Assembly: GCF_009767585.1 (NCBI RefSeq)
Contig: NZ_WSNW01000001.1
Coordinates: 771,990-835,989, forward strand
Length of the DNA: 64,000 nucleotides
Reading direction: 5' to 3'
DNA from: Coprobacillus cateniformis
Lineage (GTDB): Bacteria; Bacillota_I; Bacilli_A; Erysipelotrichales; Coprobacillaceae
The translations under genes were made by a program, and so were the position numbers. Position 1 is the stretch's first letter, and every line of letters starts with the position of its first letter. Shown here piece by piece: positions 17,697 to 27,743 of this stretch. The notes under the pieces are model-generated. The model searched no databases and was not told the origin of the DNA. It saw only the letters and a program-made list of their open reading frames with translations.

Positions 17697-17721
17697 GAAA
17701 AAACATTCCTAAGTAGGAATG
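17697..17721 (-). terminator. Terminator of the purine operon
   Basis: On the minus strand CATTCCTA and TAGGAATG form a perfect stem with a two-base centre, followed by TTTTTT. It lies 10 bases after the purB stop. I see no gene in the rest of the gap 17,536-17,696. Confidence 0.88.
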
Positions 17722-17730
17722 CTTAATCAT

Positions 17731-19113
17731 TTATTTCAATTTTAAGTCAACTAATACATCAGCTAAGCCAATATAAGAAGCAGGCGTCATATGAATAAGA
17801 GTTTCACGATCTTCATCAGATAAAATATCAAGTCCTTCAGCAAACTTAATAATATCTTCTTTAGAAATACTCTTTCCTCTTGTTAATGCTTTTAATGTAT
17901 CATAAGCATCTGATCTCCCATATTTTCTTAACATGGTTTGAATCGGTTCAGCTAAAACTTCCCATTTTTCATTTAAATCAGCAGCTAGTTTTTCTTTGTT
18001 GACAACACATTTTGCTAAACCATTCATTGTTTCATGAATAGCTTGTAATGAATATCCAAACGCTAATCCTAAATTTCTTTGAGATGAAGAGTCAGATAAA
18101 TCTCTTTGCATACGTGATTTAGGAAGTTTATTAGATAAAGCTACACAGATATTGTTTGACATATCAATATTTGCTTCACTATTCTCAAAACGAATTGGAT
18201 TGACTTTATGAGGCATAGTACTACTTCCAACTTCGCCTTTCACAGGAATTTGTTTAAAGTATTCCATTGAAATGTATAGCCACATATCGACATCAAAATC
18301 AACCAATACATTGTTAAAATGACGAATACCATCAAGAATATGACAAGTATAATCATGACTTTCAATTTGAGTTGTTAAAGGATTAAAAGTTAATCCTAAA
18401 TATTCTTCTACAAATTTCTTAGCCATAGTTTGCCAATCAACATTAGGAAAAGCTGTTAAAATAGCACTATAATTTCCAGTTGCTCCATTAAACTTTGCTT
18501 TAATTTGAATGCTTTCAATATTCTCAATACTTGACATCAAACGATAAGCATAAACCTTAAATTCTTTACCAATTGTTGTTGGTGTAGCTGGTTGTCCATG
18601 TGTATGAGCTAGCATTGCATCATCTTTATGTTCAACTGCCCATTGATTAATCATATTAGCAAATTCTTTAGCTTTAGGTAACCAAACATCTTTTAAACCA
18701 TATTTTAACATACATGCATAAGATGTATTGTTAATATCTTCAGAAGTACATCCAATATGAACAAAACTGATTAAATAATCATATCCCATATCTTTTAATG
18801 CATTTCCAATAAAATATTCAACAGCTTTGACATCATGACGTGTTGTTGCCTCAATGTCTTTAATACTAGCAAATGAATCATAATTAAAATTCTTAGAAAT
18901 CGCTTCAATTTGACTCATATCAGCTTGATTAAATTTAGCTAAGATATCATTATCAATATTATTAATTAAAAATTTTAACCATTGAATTTCAACAAAAACT
19001 CTATACTTAACCAAAGCATATTCAGAAAAGTATTCACCTAAAGCATCTTTAATTCCTGAATAACGTCCATCCAATGGACAAAGAGTCATACTTTCAAATT
19101 CTTGTCTCTTCAT
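17731..19113 (-). CDS. purB: Adenylosuccinate lyase
   Basis: This 460-residue lyase splits SAICAR to AICAR and adenylosuccinate to AMP, both with release of fumarate. It has TRHDVKAVEYFI, HIGCTSEDINNTSYA, AHTHGQPATPTTIGKE (catalytic His) and the mobile signature loop GEVGSSTMPHKVNPIRFEN with the catalytic Ser. The length and the start (MTLCPLDGRYSG at Met 9) match the long E. coli-type PurB. The gene begins one base after purL ends and is the last gene of the operon. Met 9 is a possible alternative start. Confidence 0.95.
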   Translation of the reverse strand: MKRQEFESMTLCPLDGRYSGIKDALGEYFSEYALVKYRVFVEIQWLKFLINNIDNDILAKFNQADMSQIEAISKNFNYDSFASIKDIEATTRHDVKAVEYFIGNALKDMGYDYLISFVHIGCTSEDINNTSYACMLKYGLKDVWLPKAKEFANMINQWAVEHKDDAMLAHTHGQPATPTTIGKEFKVYAYRLMSSIENIESIQIKAKFNGATGNYSAILTAFPNVDWQTMAKKFVEEYLGLTFNPLTTQIESHDYTCHILDGIRHFNNVLVDFDVDMWLYISMEYFKQIPVKGEVGSSTMPHKVNPIRFENSEANIDMSNNICVALSNKLPKSRMQRDLSDSSSQRNLGLAFGYSLQAIHETMNGLAKCVVNKEKLAADLNEKWEVLAEPIQTMLRKYGRSDAYDTLKALTRGKSISKEDIIKFAEGLDILSDEDRETLIHMTPASYIGLADVLVDLKLK

Positions 19114-22100
19114 TTATTTACCACCTTTAAAATATTTTACACCAGCTTCAAATATTTTTTGGTCCATTTCACCATAAATATTCTTATTTCTATTTTCACC
19201 TTGACGTTCACTATGTGCCATCTTACCAATAACACGACCATCTGCAGATAATATACCTTCAATTGCACATAATGATCCATTTGGATTATATGGCGATTCC
19301 ATTGTTGGTTTTCCATCTGTATCTACATATTGTGTAAAGACCTGACCATTATTGAATAATTCTTCAATAACTTCTACTGGTGCCACAAATCGTCCTTCTC
19401 CATGAGAAATTGGTACTGTATGAATATCTCCAACATTCACATTTGCTAACCAAGGAGATTTTACAGAGCAGATTCTTGTATCAACCATCTGTGATAAGTG
19501 TCGTCCAATAGTATTGAAAGTAAGTGTTGGGTCATCTTTATCCATAGTTTTAATACGACCATATGGAAGAAGTCCTAATTTAACTAAAGCTTGGAATCCA
19601 TTACAAATACCAATCATTAATCCTTCACGATTATCTAGCAAATCAGTAATTGCATCTTTCAATTTTGGATTTCTTAATACAGTTGCAATAAATTTACCTG
19701 ATCCTTCTGGTTCATCACCTGCAGAGAATCCTCCAGGTAACATAATAATTTGTGCCTTTTGAATAGCCGCTTCTAATTCATCAACAGATTTCTTAATATC
19801 TTCTTCAGTTTTATTTCTAATTAATACCAATTGGACATTTGCTCCCGCTTTTTCAAAAGCACGCTTTGAATCATACTCACAGTTTGTTCCAGGGAAAACT
19901 GGAATGACAACATTCACTTCATCATAAATTTTTGAAGCATGTAAAACTGTTCTTTCATCACAATCTTTCATCATCATATCAGTTGTTGGTGCTTTTTCTT
20001 TTGTTGGATATACATCATCCAAAACACCTTCATAAATAGCATAAGCATCATCTAATGATAATGATTCATCTTGATAAGAGATAACATGTGTATCATTTGT
20101 ATGACCAATAATTCTTGTATGATCTAATGTCACTACATTATCATCTTCAACTTCTAAAATAATATTTCCATAATCTTTGCAAATCAATGTCTCTAAAGCA
20201 ACATCAGCAAGTTCTACACCCACTGCATTACCGAAAGCCATTTTATAAACTGCTTCAATGACTCCACCATCTTTAACAGTATAACTGCTATAAACTTTTC
20301 CATCTTGCATTAATTTCATAACAGCATCATACTGTACTTTTAAAGCATCAAAATCATAAACATGGAATTTGTCCTTTGGTAACATCACTTCAACCAATGT
20401 ATGTCCAGCACCTTTTAATTCAGGAGTGATAACATCTTTGACATCAGCACCAGTGATCGCAAATGATACCAATGTAGGAGGTACATCTAAATCTTCAAAT
20501 GATCCTGACATAGAATCTTTACCACCAATTGAAGGTAATTTTAATTCAGACTGAACTCTATAAGCTCCAAGTAATGCTGCAAATGGTTTCCCCCATTTGC
20601 TAGGAACATCTAATAATTTTTCAAAATATTCCTGGAATGAAAAACGAATTGTATGATAATTTCCACCCATTGCTACAATTTTAGCAACTGATTCTACAAT
20701 TGCATACATTGCACCATGATATGGTGACCATTTAGAAATAAGTGGATTATATCCATGGCTCATTAATGAACAAGTTGTTGTTTCCTTTCCTAAAACAGGA
20801 ATTAAAGCAGCCATACCTTCTGTTTCTGTTCTTAATGTTTTCCCACCAAATGGAGACAATACTGTTCCATTTCCAATTGATGAATCAAATCTTTCAACCA
20901 AACCTTTTTGTCCACACACTGATAAACGACTTAAAACCTCTTTTGATGTTTCAACAAATGAAGTTTGTGCTTGGTTTGTAAATGGAGTTTTATCAAAGTC
21001 TGGTAGTTTCACTTCAATATCTTGGAATCTTGATGCACCATTCTTATCTAAGAATGCTCTATCAATATCAACAATAGTTTGACCTAAATAACTCATTGTT
21101 AAACGATTATTATCAGTGACAGTAGCAACTCTTACAACCTCTAAGTTTTCATCAATACAAGCTTGTTTAATAAACGCTTCATCACTTTCTTCAATAACAA
21201 TTGCCATACGTTCTTGAGACTCAGAAATAGCCAATTCTGTCCCAGTTAAACCTTCATATTTCTTTAAAACTGCATCTAAGTTAATATTTAAACCTGGTGC
21301 AAGTTCACCAACAGCTACACAAACACCACCAGCTCCAAAATCATTACAACGAACGATTTTTTCAGAAACAGCTTTGTTTCTAAATAATCTTTGAATTTTT
21401 CTTTCTTCTACTGGATTACCTTTTTGAACTTCTGCACCAGCTGTTGTTGTTGTTTTTAATTCATGGGATTTTGATGATCCTGTAGCCCCACCAATTCCAT
21501 CACGACCAGTTCTACCACCTATCAATAAAACAATATGATCTTTTAATGGTTCTAATCGTTTGACTTGATCTTTTGGTGCAGCTGCTACAACTGCCCCTAG
21601 TTCCATACGTTTTGCAACAAATCCATCATCATAAACTTCATGTACATAACCTGTTGTAAGACCAATTTGATTTCCATAACTTGAAAAACCATGAGCAGCT
21701 TCCTGACAGATTTTTCTTTGAGGAAGTTTTCCTTTCATTGTTTCATCAAGTGATTTTCTAGGATCACCAGCCCCTGTAATACGCATTGATTGATATACAT
21801 ATGCTCTTCCTGATAATGGATCACGGATTGCTCCACCTAAACATGTTGCAGCTCCACCAAATGGTTCAATTTCTGTAGGATGGTTATGTGTTTCATTTTT
21901 GAACATTAATAACCAATCTTCATCTCCTTCAGATGTATGAATCTTTAATTCAACAGAACAAGCATTAATTTCTTCAGAAACTTCTAAATCATCTAAATAT
22001 CCTGTTTTTCTAAGTTCTTTCATAGAAATTGTTGCTAAGTCCATTAAAGTTAATGGACGTTTTGTATCAATTCCATAAACAAGATGACGAGATGTTTTGT

Positions 22101-22869
22101 AATCTTCAACATCTTTTTCTAAAATTTCTTTAAATGCCCCATTTTCAATATCTAATTGACTAATAATTGTTGCAAATGTTGTATGACGACAATGATCAGA
22201 CCAATATGTATCAAGAACTTTTAATTCAGTTTCTGTAGGATCTCTTTGTTCTTCATTCTTAAAATAATCTTGAGTGACTTTTAAATCATCAAAGTTCATT
22301 GCCATTCCATTATCTTGAATAAATTGTCTTAATTCATCATCACTATAATTTATAAATCCAGTAATGACTGGAACATGTTCAATATGAACATCACTATCAG
22401 TTAAATCATCCATTTTTTCTAGACTCGCTAATCTTTGATCAACTGGATTAATTAAATAATTTTGTACACACTTCACTTGTTCATCAGTTAATTCACCAAT
22501 AAGAACAATTAATTTTGCACACTTAACTTTCACATTCTTTTCACCAGTTAATAACTGAAAACATTGTTCACAAGCATCAGCTCTTTGATCATATTGACCA
22601 GGTAAAAATTCAATTGCAAATATTTTTGCACCAACTGATACAGGATATTCTTCTTTGTAAATATCATCAACCATTGGTTCACTTAAAATCGTTGGAATCC
22701 CTTGATTGAGAACATCAACTGATACACCTTGAACATCATAACGATTGACAACACTTAAAGATGTCAATGTATCTAATTTTAATTGTGTTCTTAAATTATT
22801 CAAAATTTCATCTGCTTCTACAGCATAATCTTTTCTTTTTTCTACATAAACTCGATAGACTTTACTCAT
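19114..22869 (-). CDS. purL: Phosphoribosylformylglycinamidine synthase, single-chain form
   Basis: This 1251-residue enzyme makes FGAM from FGAR, glutamine and ATP. It is the long form: an N-terminal PurS-like region (to about 150), then a linker with TYWSDHCRHTTF, then ATP-grasp-like AIRS domains with FKNETHNHPTEIEPFGGAATC and GGRTGRDGIGGATGSSKS. The C-terminal class I glutamine amidotransferase has the nucleophile Cys in GICNGFQALVKLG, GGFSAGDE and the His/Glu pair in ISHGEGRF. Many Gram-positive bacteria use separate PurS, PurQ and PurL, so the fused form is a lineage marker. It lies 12 bases after purD. Confidence 0.96.
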   Translation of the reverse strand: MSKVYRVYVEKRKDYAVEADEILNNLRTQLKLDTLTSLSVVNRYDVQGVSVDVLNQGIPTILSEPMVDDIYKEEYPVSVGAKIFAIEFLPGQYDQRADACEQCFQLLTGEKNVKVKCAKLIVLIGELTDEQVKCVQNYLINPVDQRLASLEKMDDLTDSDVHIEHVPVITGFINYSDDELRQFIQDNGMAMNFDDLKVTQDYFKNEEQRDPTETELKVLDTYWSDHCRHTTFATIISQLDIENGAFKEILEKDVEDYKTSRHLVYGIDTKRPLTLMDLATISMKELRKTGYLDDLEVSEEINACSVELKIHTSEGDEDWLLMFKNETHNHPTEIEPFGGAATCLGGAIRDPLSGRAYVYQSMRITGAGDPRKSLDETMKGKLPQRKICQEAAHGFSSYGNQIGLTTGYVHEVYDDGFVAKRMELGAVVAAAPKDQVKRLEPLKDHIVLLIGGRTGRDGIGGATGSSKSHELKTTTTAGAEVQKGNPVEERKIQRLFRNKAVSEKIVRCNDFGAGGVCVAVGELAPGLNINLDAVLKKYEGLTGTELAISESQERMAIVIEESDEAFIKQACIDENLEVVRVATVTDNNRLTMSYLGQTIVDIDRAFLDKNGASRFQDIEVKLPDFDKTPFTNQAQTSFVETSKEVLSRLSVCGQKGLVERFDSSIGNGTVLSPFGGKTLRTETEGMAALIPVLGKETTTCSLMSHGYNPLISKWSPYHGAMYAIVESVAKIVAMGGNYHTIRFSFQEYFEKLLDVPSKWGKPFAALLGAYRVQSELKLPSIGGKDSMSGSFEDLDVPPTLVSFAITGADVKDVITPELKGAGHTLVEVMLPKDKFHVYDFDALKVQYDAVMKLMQDGKVYSSYTVKDGGVIEAVYKMAFGNAVGVELADVALETLICKDYGNIILEVEDDNVVTLDHTRIIGHTNDTHVISYQDESLSLDDAYAIYEGVLDDVYPTKEKAPTTDMMMKDCDERTVLHASKIYDEVNVVIPVFPGTNCEYDSKRAFEKAGANVQLVLIRNKTEEDIKKSVDELEAAIQKAQIIMLPGGFSAGDEPEGSGKFIATVLRNPKLKDAITDLLDNREGLMIGICNGFQALVKLGLLPYGRIKTMDKDDPTLTFNTIGRHLSQMVDTRICSVKSPWLANVNVGDIHTVPISHGEGRFVAPVEVIEELFNNGQVFTQYVDTDGKPTMESPYNPNGSLCAIEGILSADGRVIGKMAHSERQGENRNKNIYGEMDQKIFEAGVKYFKGGK

Positions 22870-22881
22870 CTTTGCACTCCT

Positions 22882-24138
22882 TTAATTTAGACCAATGTCT
22901 TTACGATAATATTGACCATCAAACTGAATAACCTCAGCTGCTTTATAAACCTTTTCCCTTGTTTCTTCTAAAGAACACCCTAATGCACAAATATTTAATA
23001 CACGACCACCATTTGTGACAACTTCATCTTTATCATTAAAAGCAGTCCCAGCATGAAAAATAATGATATCATTGTCTACTTTTTCAAAACCTGTTATCAC
23101 AGAACCCTTTGGATAACTACCTGGATACCCTGGAGCTGCGAGAACCAGACAAGCAACATGTTCATCCTTCCATGACACATTCACTTTATCAAGTGTAGAC
23201 GTTGACACTGCATACATAATATCAAACAAATCACTATCAAGTCTTAATAAGATAGACTGTGTTTCAGGATCACCAAAACGGACATTAAACTCAAGAACTT
23301 TCGCTTTTCCATCTTCAATCATCAAACCAATGAACACTACACCACGATAGTCCATGTGATCTTCTGCTAATCCAGCCATAAATGGATCAAGGATATCTTT
23401 TTGAATTGTTTCATCCATGCCTTCAGGCATGAATGGATTTGGAGATACAGTCCCCATACCACCAGTATTTGGACCTTTATTTCCATCATAGATTTGCTTA
23501 TGATCTTTGGCACTTACCATTGGGACGATTGTTTTTCCATCAGTAAAGCAAAGTAATGAACATTCAAATCCTGTTAAGAATTCCTCTAACACAACTTTAC
23601 TTCCAGCACCATCTAAACTTCCATCAATCATCATTTCTTTCAATGTCTCAATTGCTGTTTTTTCATCGTCGCAAATCACAACACCCTTACCAGCAGCTAA
23701 TCCATCTGCTTTGACAACAACTGGATAAGTAAATGATGTTAAGGCTGCTACAGCTTCGTCATATGTATTTACTTCTTTATAAGCAGCTGTTGGAATATGA
23801 TGTCTTGCCATGAAATCTTTAGAAAAAGCTTTACTTCCTTCTAAAGTTGCAGCATGTTTTGTTGGACCAAATACTTTATGACCATGTTCTTCTAATAAAT
23901 CTGCAAGCCCCATACATAATGGGACTTCTGGACCAATAACAGTAAAATCGATATTGTTATCTTCTACAAACTTTAAAATCCCCTCTAAGTCTTCTACACT
24001 CCCAGGATGACAAGTTCCTATTTGAGCAATTCCGGGATTTCCTGGAATAGCATGAATTTCATCAACACGAGGACTTTTATTTAATCCATATGCAATCGCA
24101 TGTTCACGACCACCACTACCAATAATTAATACTTTCAT
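22882..24138 (-). CDS. purD: Phosphoribosylamine-glycine ligase (GAR synthetase)
   Basis: This 418-residue ATP-grasp enzyme joins phosphoribosylamine and glycine. Visible motifs are VLIIGSGGREHAIAYGL (N-terminal domain), PVVVKADGLAAGKGVV (ATP-grasp glycine loop), GPNTGGMGTVSPNPF and LEFNVRFGDPETQ (metal-binding Glu/Asn). Length is normal for the family. It begins 12 bases after the ASCH-domain gene stop, and an AGGAGG-type site lies in that gap. Confidence 0.96.
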   Translation of the reverse strand: MKVLIIGSGGREHAIAYGLNKSPRVDEIHAIPGNPGIAQIGTCHPGSVEDLEGILKFVEDNNIDFTVIGPEVPLCMGLADLLEEHGHKVFGPTKHAATLEGSKAFSKDFMARHHIPTAAYKEVNTYDEAVAALTSFTYPVVVKADGLAAGKGVVICDDEKTAIETLKEMMIDGSLDGAGSKVVLEEFLTGFECSLLCFTDGKTIVPMVSAKDHKQIYDGNKGPNTGGMGTVSPNPFMPEGMDETIQKDILDPFMAGLAEDHMDYRGVVFIGLMIEDGKAKVLEFNVRFGDPETQSILLRLDSDLFDIMYAVSTSTLDKVNVSWKDEHVACLVLAAPGYPGSYPKGSVITGFEKVDNDIIIFHAGTAFNDKDEVVTNGGRVLNICALGCSLEETREKVYKAAEVIQFDGQYYRKDIGLN

Positions 24139-24150
24139 GGTTTCCTCCTT

Positions 24151-24588
24151 TTATGATTTTGGATATACAATTTTGAATCTTTCACAAACAACAAGCATAT
24201 CTTCAGTAAACTTCTGATGAATGCTTTGCATTTCACTTTCAAAAAATGTTCTATGAACTTCTCGCCAATAGGTAAGAGTACGGTCACCCTCACCCTCAAG
24301 ATAAGCCTGCTCTTCATCAACCTGATAAAAAGGAACTATATCAATCTGTGTTGTTTGAATAATACACACAGCTTGATTCTGACTGTCTAATATGATACTG
24401 TAATCTCCCACCGCAGGTACTGGTTCATTCTCTGCCTTATAAACAGGATAAGAGGAAGCTGTTGCTGTTTTTGTTCCTTGTAATGTTAATTGAGCCAATT
24501 TGTCTTGAGCACAACCATACTGCCATGCTAAATAAGTATCATCAGCCTTTTTATCTGGAAAAGCTTGCCACATTTCTTCTGCGTTCAT
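24151..24588 (-). CDS. ASCH-domain protein inside the purine operon
   Basis: This 145-residue protein belongs to the ASCH/YhfF-like group. It has the YLAWQYG-like start, LTLQGTKTATASSYPVY (the basic GxKxxT loop of ASCH domains) and VGDYSIILDSQNQAVCIIQTT. ASCH domains have a PUA-like beta barrel, and some members bind RNA or act on N4-acetylcytidine. It is not a known purine enzyme but sits in frame with the operon, 12 bases from both purH and purD, so it is co-transcribed. A role in nucleoside turnover or RNA binding is inference only. Confidence 0.82.
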   Translation of the reverse strand: MNAEEMWQAFPDKKADDTYLAWQYGCAQDKLAQLTLQGTKTATASSYPVYKAENEPVPAVGDYSIILDSQNQAVCIIQTTQIDIVPFYQVDEEQAYLEGEGDRTLTYWREVHRTFFESEMQSIHQKFTEDMLVVCERFKIVYPKS

Positions 24589-24600
24589 GCTCTTTATCCT

Positions 24601-26124
24601 TTAATGTCTAAAATGTCTAAATCCACTAAAGACCATTGGGATATTATGTTCATTACACAAATCAATAGAATCTTGATCTCTAACACTACCACCTGGCTGA
24701 ATGATAGAAGTCATTCCTGCATCTACAGCAACTTGAACACAGTCATTAAATGGGAAGAATGCATCACTTGCTAAAACAGCTCCATGAAAATCTTTATCAG
24801 GATTATTATGAATAGCATTTTCTAAAGCCCATACACGTGAAGTTTGTCCGCCACCAATCGCTAAAGTCACACCATTTTTAACAATACAAATAGCATTTGA
24901 TTTTACAAATTTAACAACTTTCATTCCAAATTCCATATCAGATAATTGTTCTTGTGTAGGTTTAGCATGAGTTACAACTTTCATTTCATCAATCATTTTG
25001 GTATTAATATCTTGTACCAATACTTTTCCTTCAAGATATTTAATATCATATTTTGCATCTCTTGCACCTAAATTGTTTAATTTTAATACACGCAAATTCT
25101 TTTTTGTTCTTAGAACTTCTAATGCATCATCATCAAAATCTGGAGCAGCTACAATTTCTAAGAAGATTTTTTTCATTTCTAAAGCCGTTGCTTTATCAAT
25201 TTTATAGTTAACTGCTACAATACCACCAAAGATGGATTGTGGGTCTGCTTTATATGCTTTCATGTATGATTCATAGCCAGTTTCTGCAATTGCAACACCA
25301 CATGGAGTAGAATGTTTAATAGCTGCTGTTACAATTTGATCACCAAATTCTCTAACAACTGCAATAGCTCCATATAAATCATTAACATTATTAAATGAAA
25401 TTTCTTTACCATTTAATTGTTCATAATCTAACAAAGATTCTTGAACAAATCCATCTACATAAGCATTGGCTCTCTGTTGTGAGTTTTCTCCATATCTTAA
25501 ATGCTCAGATTTCTTTAAAGATATATTCAAAATATCAGGGAAATCATCTCCAACAACCCCTGCAAAATAGCGAGATATCATTGCATCATAAGCTCCAGTT
25601 GTACTAAATGCTTTATAAGCTAAATTTAATCTAAAGTTTTCATCATCAGTTTTCTCTTGAAGTGCATCCAAGACAGATGGATAATCTGCTGGATCAGTCA
25701 CAATTAAGACATCCTTAAAATTCTTAGCTGCGCTTCTAATCATTGATGGTCCACCAATATCAATATTTTCAATCATATCTTCCATTGGTTTACCAGCTTT
25801 TAATGCCTTTTCAAATTCATATAAATTCACACAAACCAAATCAATTGGTTGAATATCATGTTCTTGAACAGTTGCAACATGTTCAGGCAAATCTCTTCTA
25901 AATAACAATCCGCCATGAACTTTAGGATGTAAAGTTTTCACACGACCATCTAAGATTTCTGGAAACCCAGTGACATCGTCAATTGCAATCGCTGCAATTC
26001 CTGCTTCTTGTAATTTGCTTAATGTTCCTCCTGTTGAAACAATTTCAAATCCTAATTGAACTAAACCTTGGCAAAATTCAACAATTCCATCTTTGTTAGT
26101 GACACTGACTAATGCTCTTCTCAT
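24601..26124 (-). CDS. purH: Bifunctional AICAR transformylase / IMP cyclohydrolase
   Basis: This 507-residue enzyme does the last two steps to IMP. The N-terminal MGS-like domain has FEIVSTGGTLSKLQEAG, TGFPEILDGRVKTLHPK and ENIDIGGPSMIRSAAKN. The C-terminal transformylase has LRYGENSQQRA, the catalytic Lys-His in AAIKHSTPCG, and the late SDAFFPFNDCV. It uses 10-formyl-tetrahydrofolate, made by fhs at the head of the operon. Its ATG overlaps the purN stop by four bases (ATGA). Confidence 0.96.
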   Translation of the reverse strand: MRRALVSVTNKDGIVEFCQGLVQLGFEIVSTGGTLSKLQEAGIAAIAIDDVTGFPEILDGRVKTLHPKVHGGLLFRRDLPEHVATVQEHDIQPIDLVCVNLYEFEKALKAGKPMEDMIENIDIGGPSMIRSAAKNFKDVLIVTDPADYPSVLDALQEKTDDENFRLNLAYKAFSTTGAYDAMISRYFAGVVGDDFPDILNISLKKSEHLRYGENSQQRANAYVDGFVQESLLDYEQLNGKEISFNNVNDLYGAIAVVREFGDQIVTAAIKHSTPCGVAIAETGYESYMKAYKADPQSIFGGIVAVNYKIDKATALEMKKIFLEIVAAPDFDDDALEVLRTKKNLRVLKLNNLGARDAKYDIKYLEGKVLVQDINTKMIDEMKVVTHAKPTQEQLSDMEFGMKVVKFVKSNAICIVKNGVTLAIGGGQTSRVWALENAIHNNPDKDFHGAVLASDAFFPFNDCVQVAVDAGMTSIIQPGGSVRDQDSIDLCNEHNIPMVFSGFRHFRH

Positions 26125-26711
26125 AATATTTCCACCCTTTCATTTTCAACTTTCAATTGACCATTACAAAACAATCTGACAGCCTCTGGTAAGATACGAT
26201 GCTCAATTGTTAAAACCATCTTTTGCATCTCTTCAGGTGATCTCGCTTGTGATACATCCATCGCTTCTTGAAGAATAATTGGTCCTCCATCAACAACTGG
26301 AGAGACAAAATGAACAGTTGCTCCAGCAACCTTCACACCACGCTTGAAAGCATGTTCATGGACATGCAAACCATAGAAACCAGGCCCACAAAATGCTGGT
26401 ATCAATGATGGATGAATATTTATTATTCTATTCTGATAAAGTTCTGTAAGTTCATCACTTAATATCGCAAGATATCCTGCTAAAACAATTAATTCAACGC
26501 CTTCTTCTTTCAAGCGTTGTATCAGTAATTGATCATCCTTAATACACTCTGCCTGAATTCCTGCATTTTTAGCTCTTTCTAATCCATATGCTTTTTTTCT
26601 ATTAGAAACAACCAAAACAATTTCACCATTGATGCTACCACTCTGGGTAGCATCAATAAGTGATTGCAGGTTTGTTCCTCCACCAGAAACAAAGACTGCG
26701 ATTTTTAGCAT
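26121..26711 (-). CDS. purN: Phosphoribosylglycinamide formyltransferase, folate-dependent
   Basis: This 196-residue GAR transformylase has the N-terminal motif IAVFVSGGGTNLQSLIDA. The catalytic Asn-His-Asp set is found in INIHPSLIPAF and the later HFVSPVVDGGPII. It formylates GAR with 10-formyl-tetrahydrofolate. It overlaps purM by seven bases upstream and purH by four downstream, which fits tight translational coupling. Confidence 0.94.
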   Translation of the reverse strand: MLKIAVFVSGGGTNLQSLIDATQSGSINGEIVLVVSNRKKAYGLERAKNAGIQAECIKDDQLLIQRLKEEGVELIVLAGYLAILSDELTELYQNRIINIHPSLIPAFCGPGFYGLHVHEHAFKRGVKVAGATVHFVSPVVDGGPIILQEAMDVSQARSPEEMQKMVLTIEHRILPEAVRLFCNGQLKVENERVEIL

Positions 26712-27730
26712 AATTTAACTCCTTTTTCGCCTTCTTCAATATGACCAACAACATAACATGTGTCCCCAGCAGCTTCAATTGCAGCCATAGCCTTTTCTTG
26801 ATCAGCAGGGTCTAAAGCAATAATCATCCCTAATCCCATGTTAAATGTGTTATACATCATATCTTCATTTATATTTCCATTTTTTGCTATTAAATCAAAA
26901 ATAGCTGGAACTTTATAACTGTCTTTTTTCACAATAGCCTTCACACCATCAGGCAACATTCTAGGAATATTTTCATCAAATCCTCCACCAGTGATATGAC
27001 TACACCCTTTAATTTTTACACCTGCATTTTTAACATTCTTTAATGCTTTGACATAAATTCTTGTTGGCTCAATTAAAGCTTCACCAAGTGTTTTTCCTAA
27101 CTCATCATAGTAAGTCTCTAAAGACTCTTTAGTTATATCAAAAACTGAACGTACTAATGAGAATCCATTACTATGAACACCACTAGAAGCAATCCCAACC
27201 AAAACATCACCTGGTTTAATATTTTCACCATTAATAATATCTTTTTTATCAACAACACCAACTGCAAATCCAGCAAGATCATAATCATCCTCTGGCATTA
27301 ATCCAGGATGTTCAGCAGTTTCACCACCAACAAGAGCACATTCAGATTGCTTACATCCCTCAGCAACACCACTGACAATAGTTGCAATTTTTTCTGGATA
27401 GTTTTTACCACATGCTATATAGTCAAGGAAAAATAAAGGTTCACCACCAGAACATGCAATATCATTGACACACATAGCCACAGCATCAATTCCAATCGTA
27501 TCGTGTTTATCCATGACAAATGCAAGTTTGACTTTTGTCCCACATCCATCAGTCCCAGACAATAGCACTGGTTCTTCCATGTTTTTAATTGCACTTAAAT
27601 CAAATGCCCCAGCAAATCCACCAAGTCCACCTAATACTTCTGGTCTCATTGTTTCTTTCACATGTTTTTTCATCAATTCTACTGATTTATATCCTGCTTC
27701 AATATCTACTCCAGCTTTTTTGTAATCCAT
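26705..27730 (-). CDS. purM: Phosphoribosylformylglycinamidine cyclo-ligase (AIR synthetase)
   Basis: This 341-residue enzyme closes the imidazole ring of AIR using ATP. It has DYKKAGVDIEAGYKSV at the start, SGTDGCGTKVKLAF, GIDAVAMCVNDIACSGGEPLFFLDY (metal/ATP site), GGETAEHPG and SSGVHSNGFSLVR. Length is normal for PurM. It lies 13 bases after purC. Confidence 0.96.
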   Translation of the reverse strand: MDYKKAGVDIEAGYKSVELMKKHVKETMRPEVLGGLGGFAGAFDLSAIKNMEEPVLLSGTDGCGTKVKLAFVMDKHDTIGIDAVAMCVNDIACSGGEPLFFLDYIACGKNYPEKIATIVSGVAEGCKQSECALVGGETAEHPGLMPEDDYDLAGFAVGVVDKKDIINGENIKPGDVLVGIASSGVHSNGFSLVRSVFDITKESLETYYDELGKTLGEALIEPTRIYVKALKNVKNAGVKIKGCSHITGGGFDENIPRMLPDGVKAIVKKDSYKVPAIFDLIAKNGNINEDMMYNTFNMGLGMIIALDPADQEKAMAAIEAAGDTCYVVGHIEEGEKGVKLC

Positions 27731-27743
27731 CGTTTCTCTCCTT

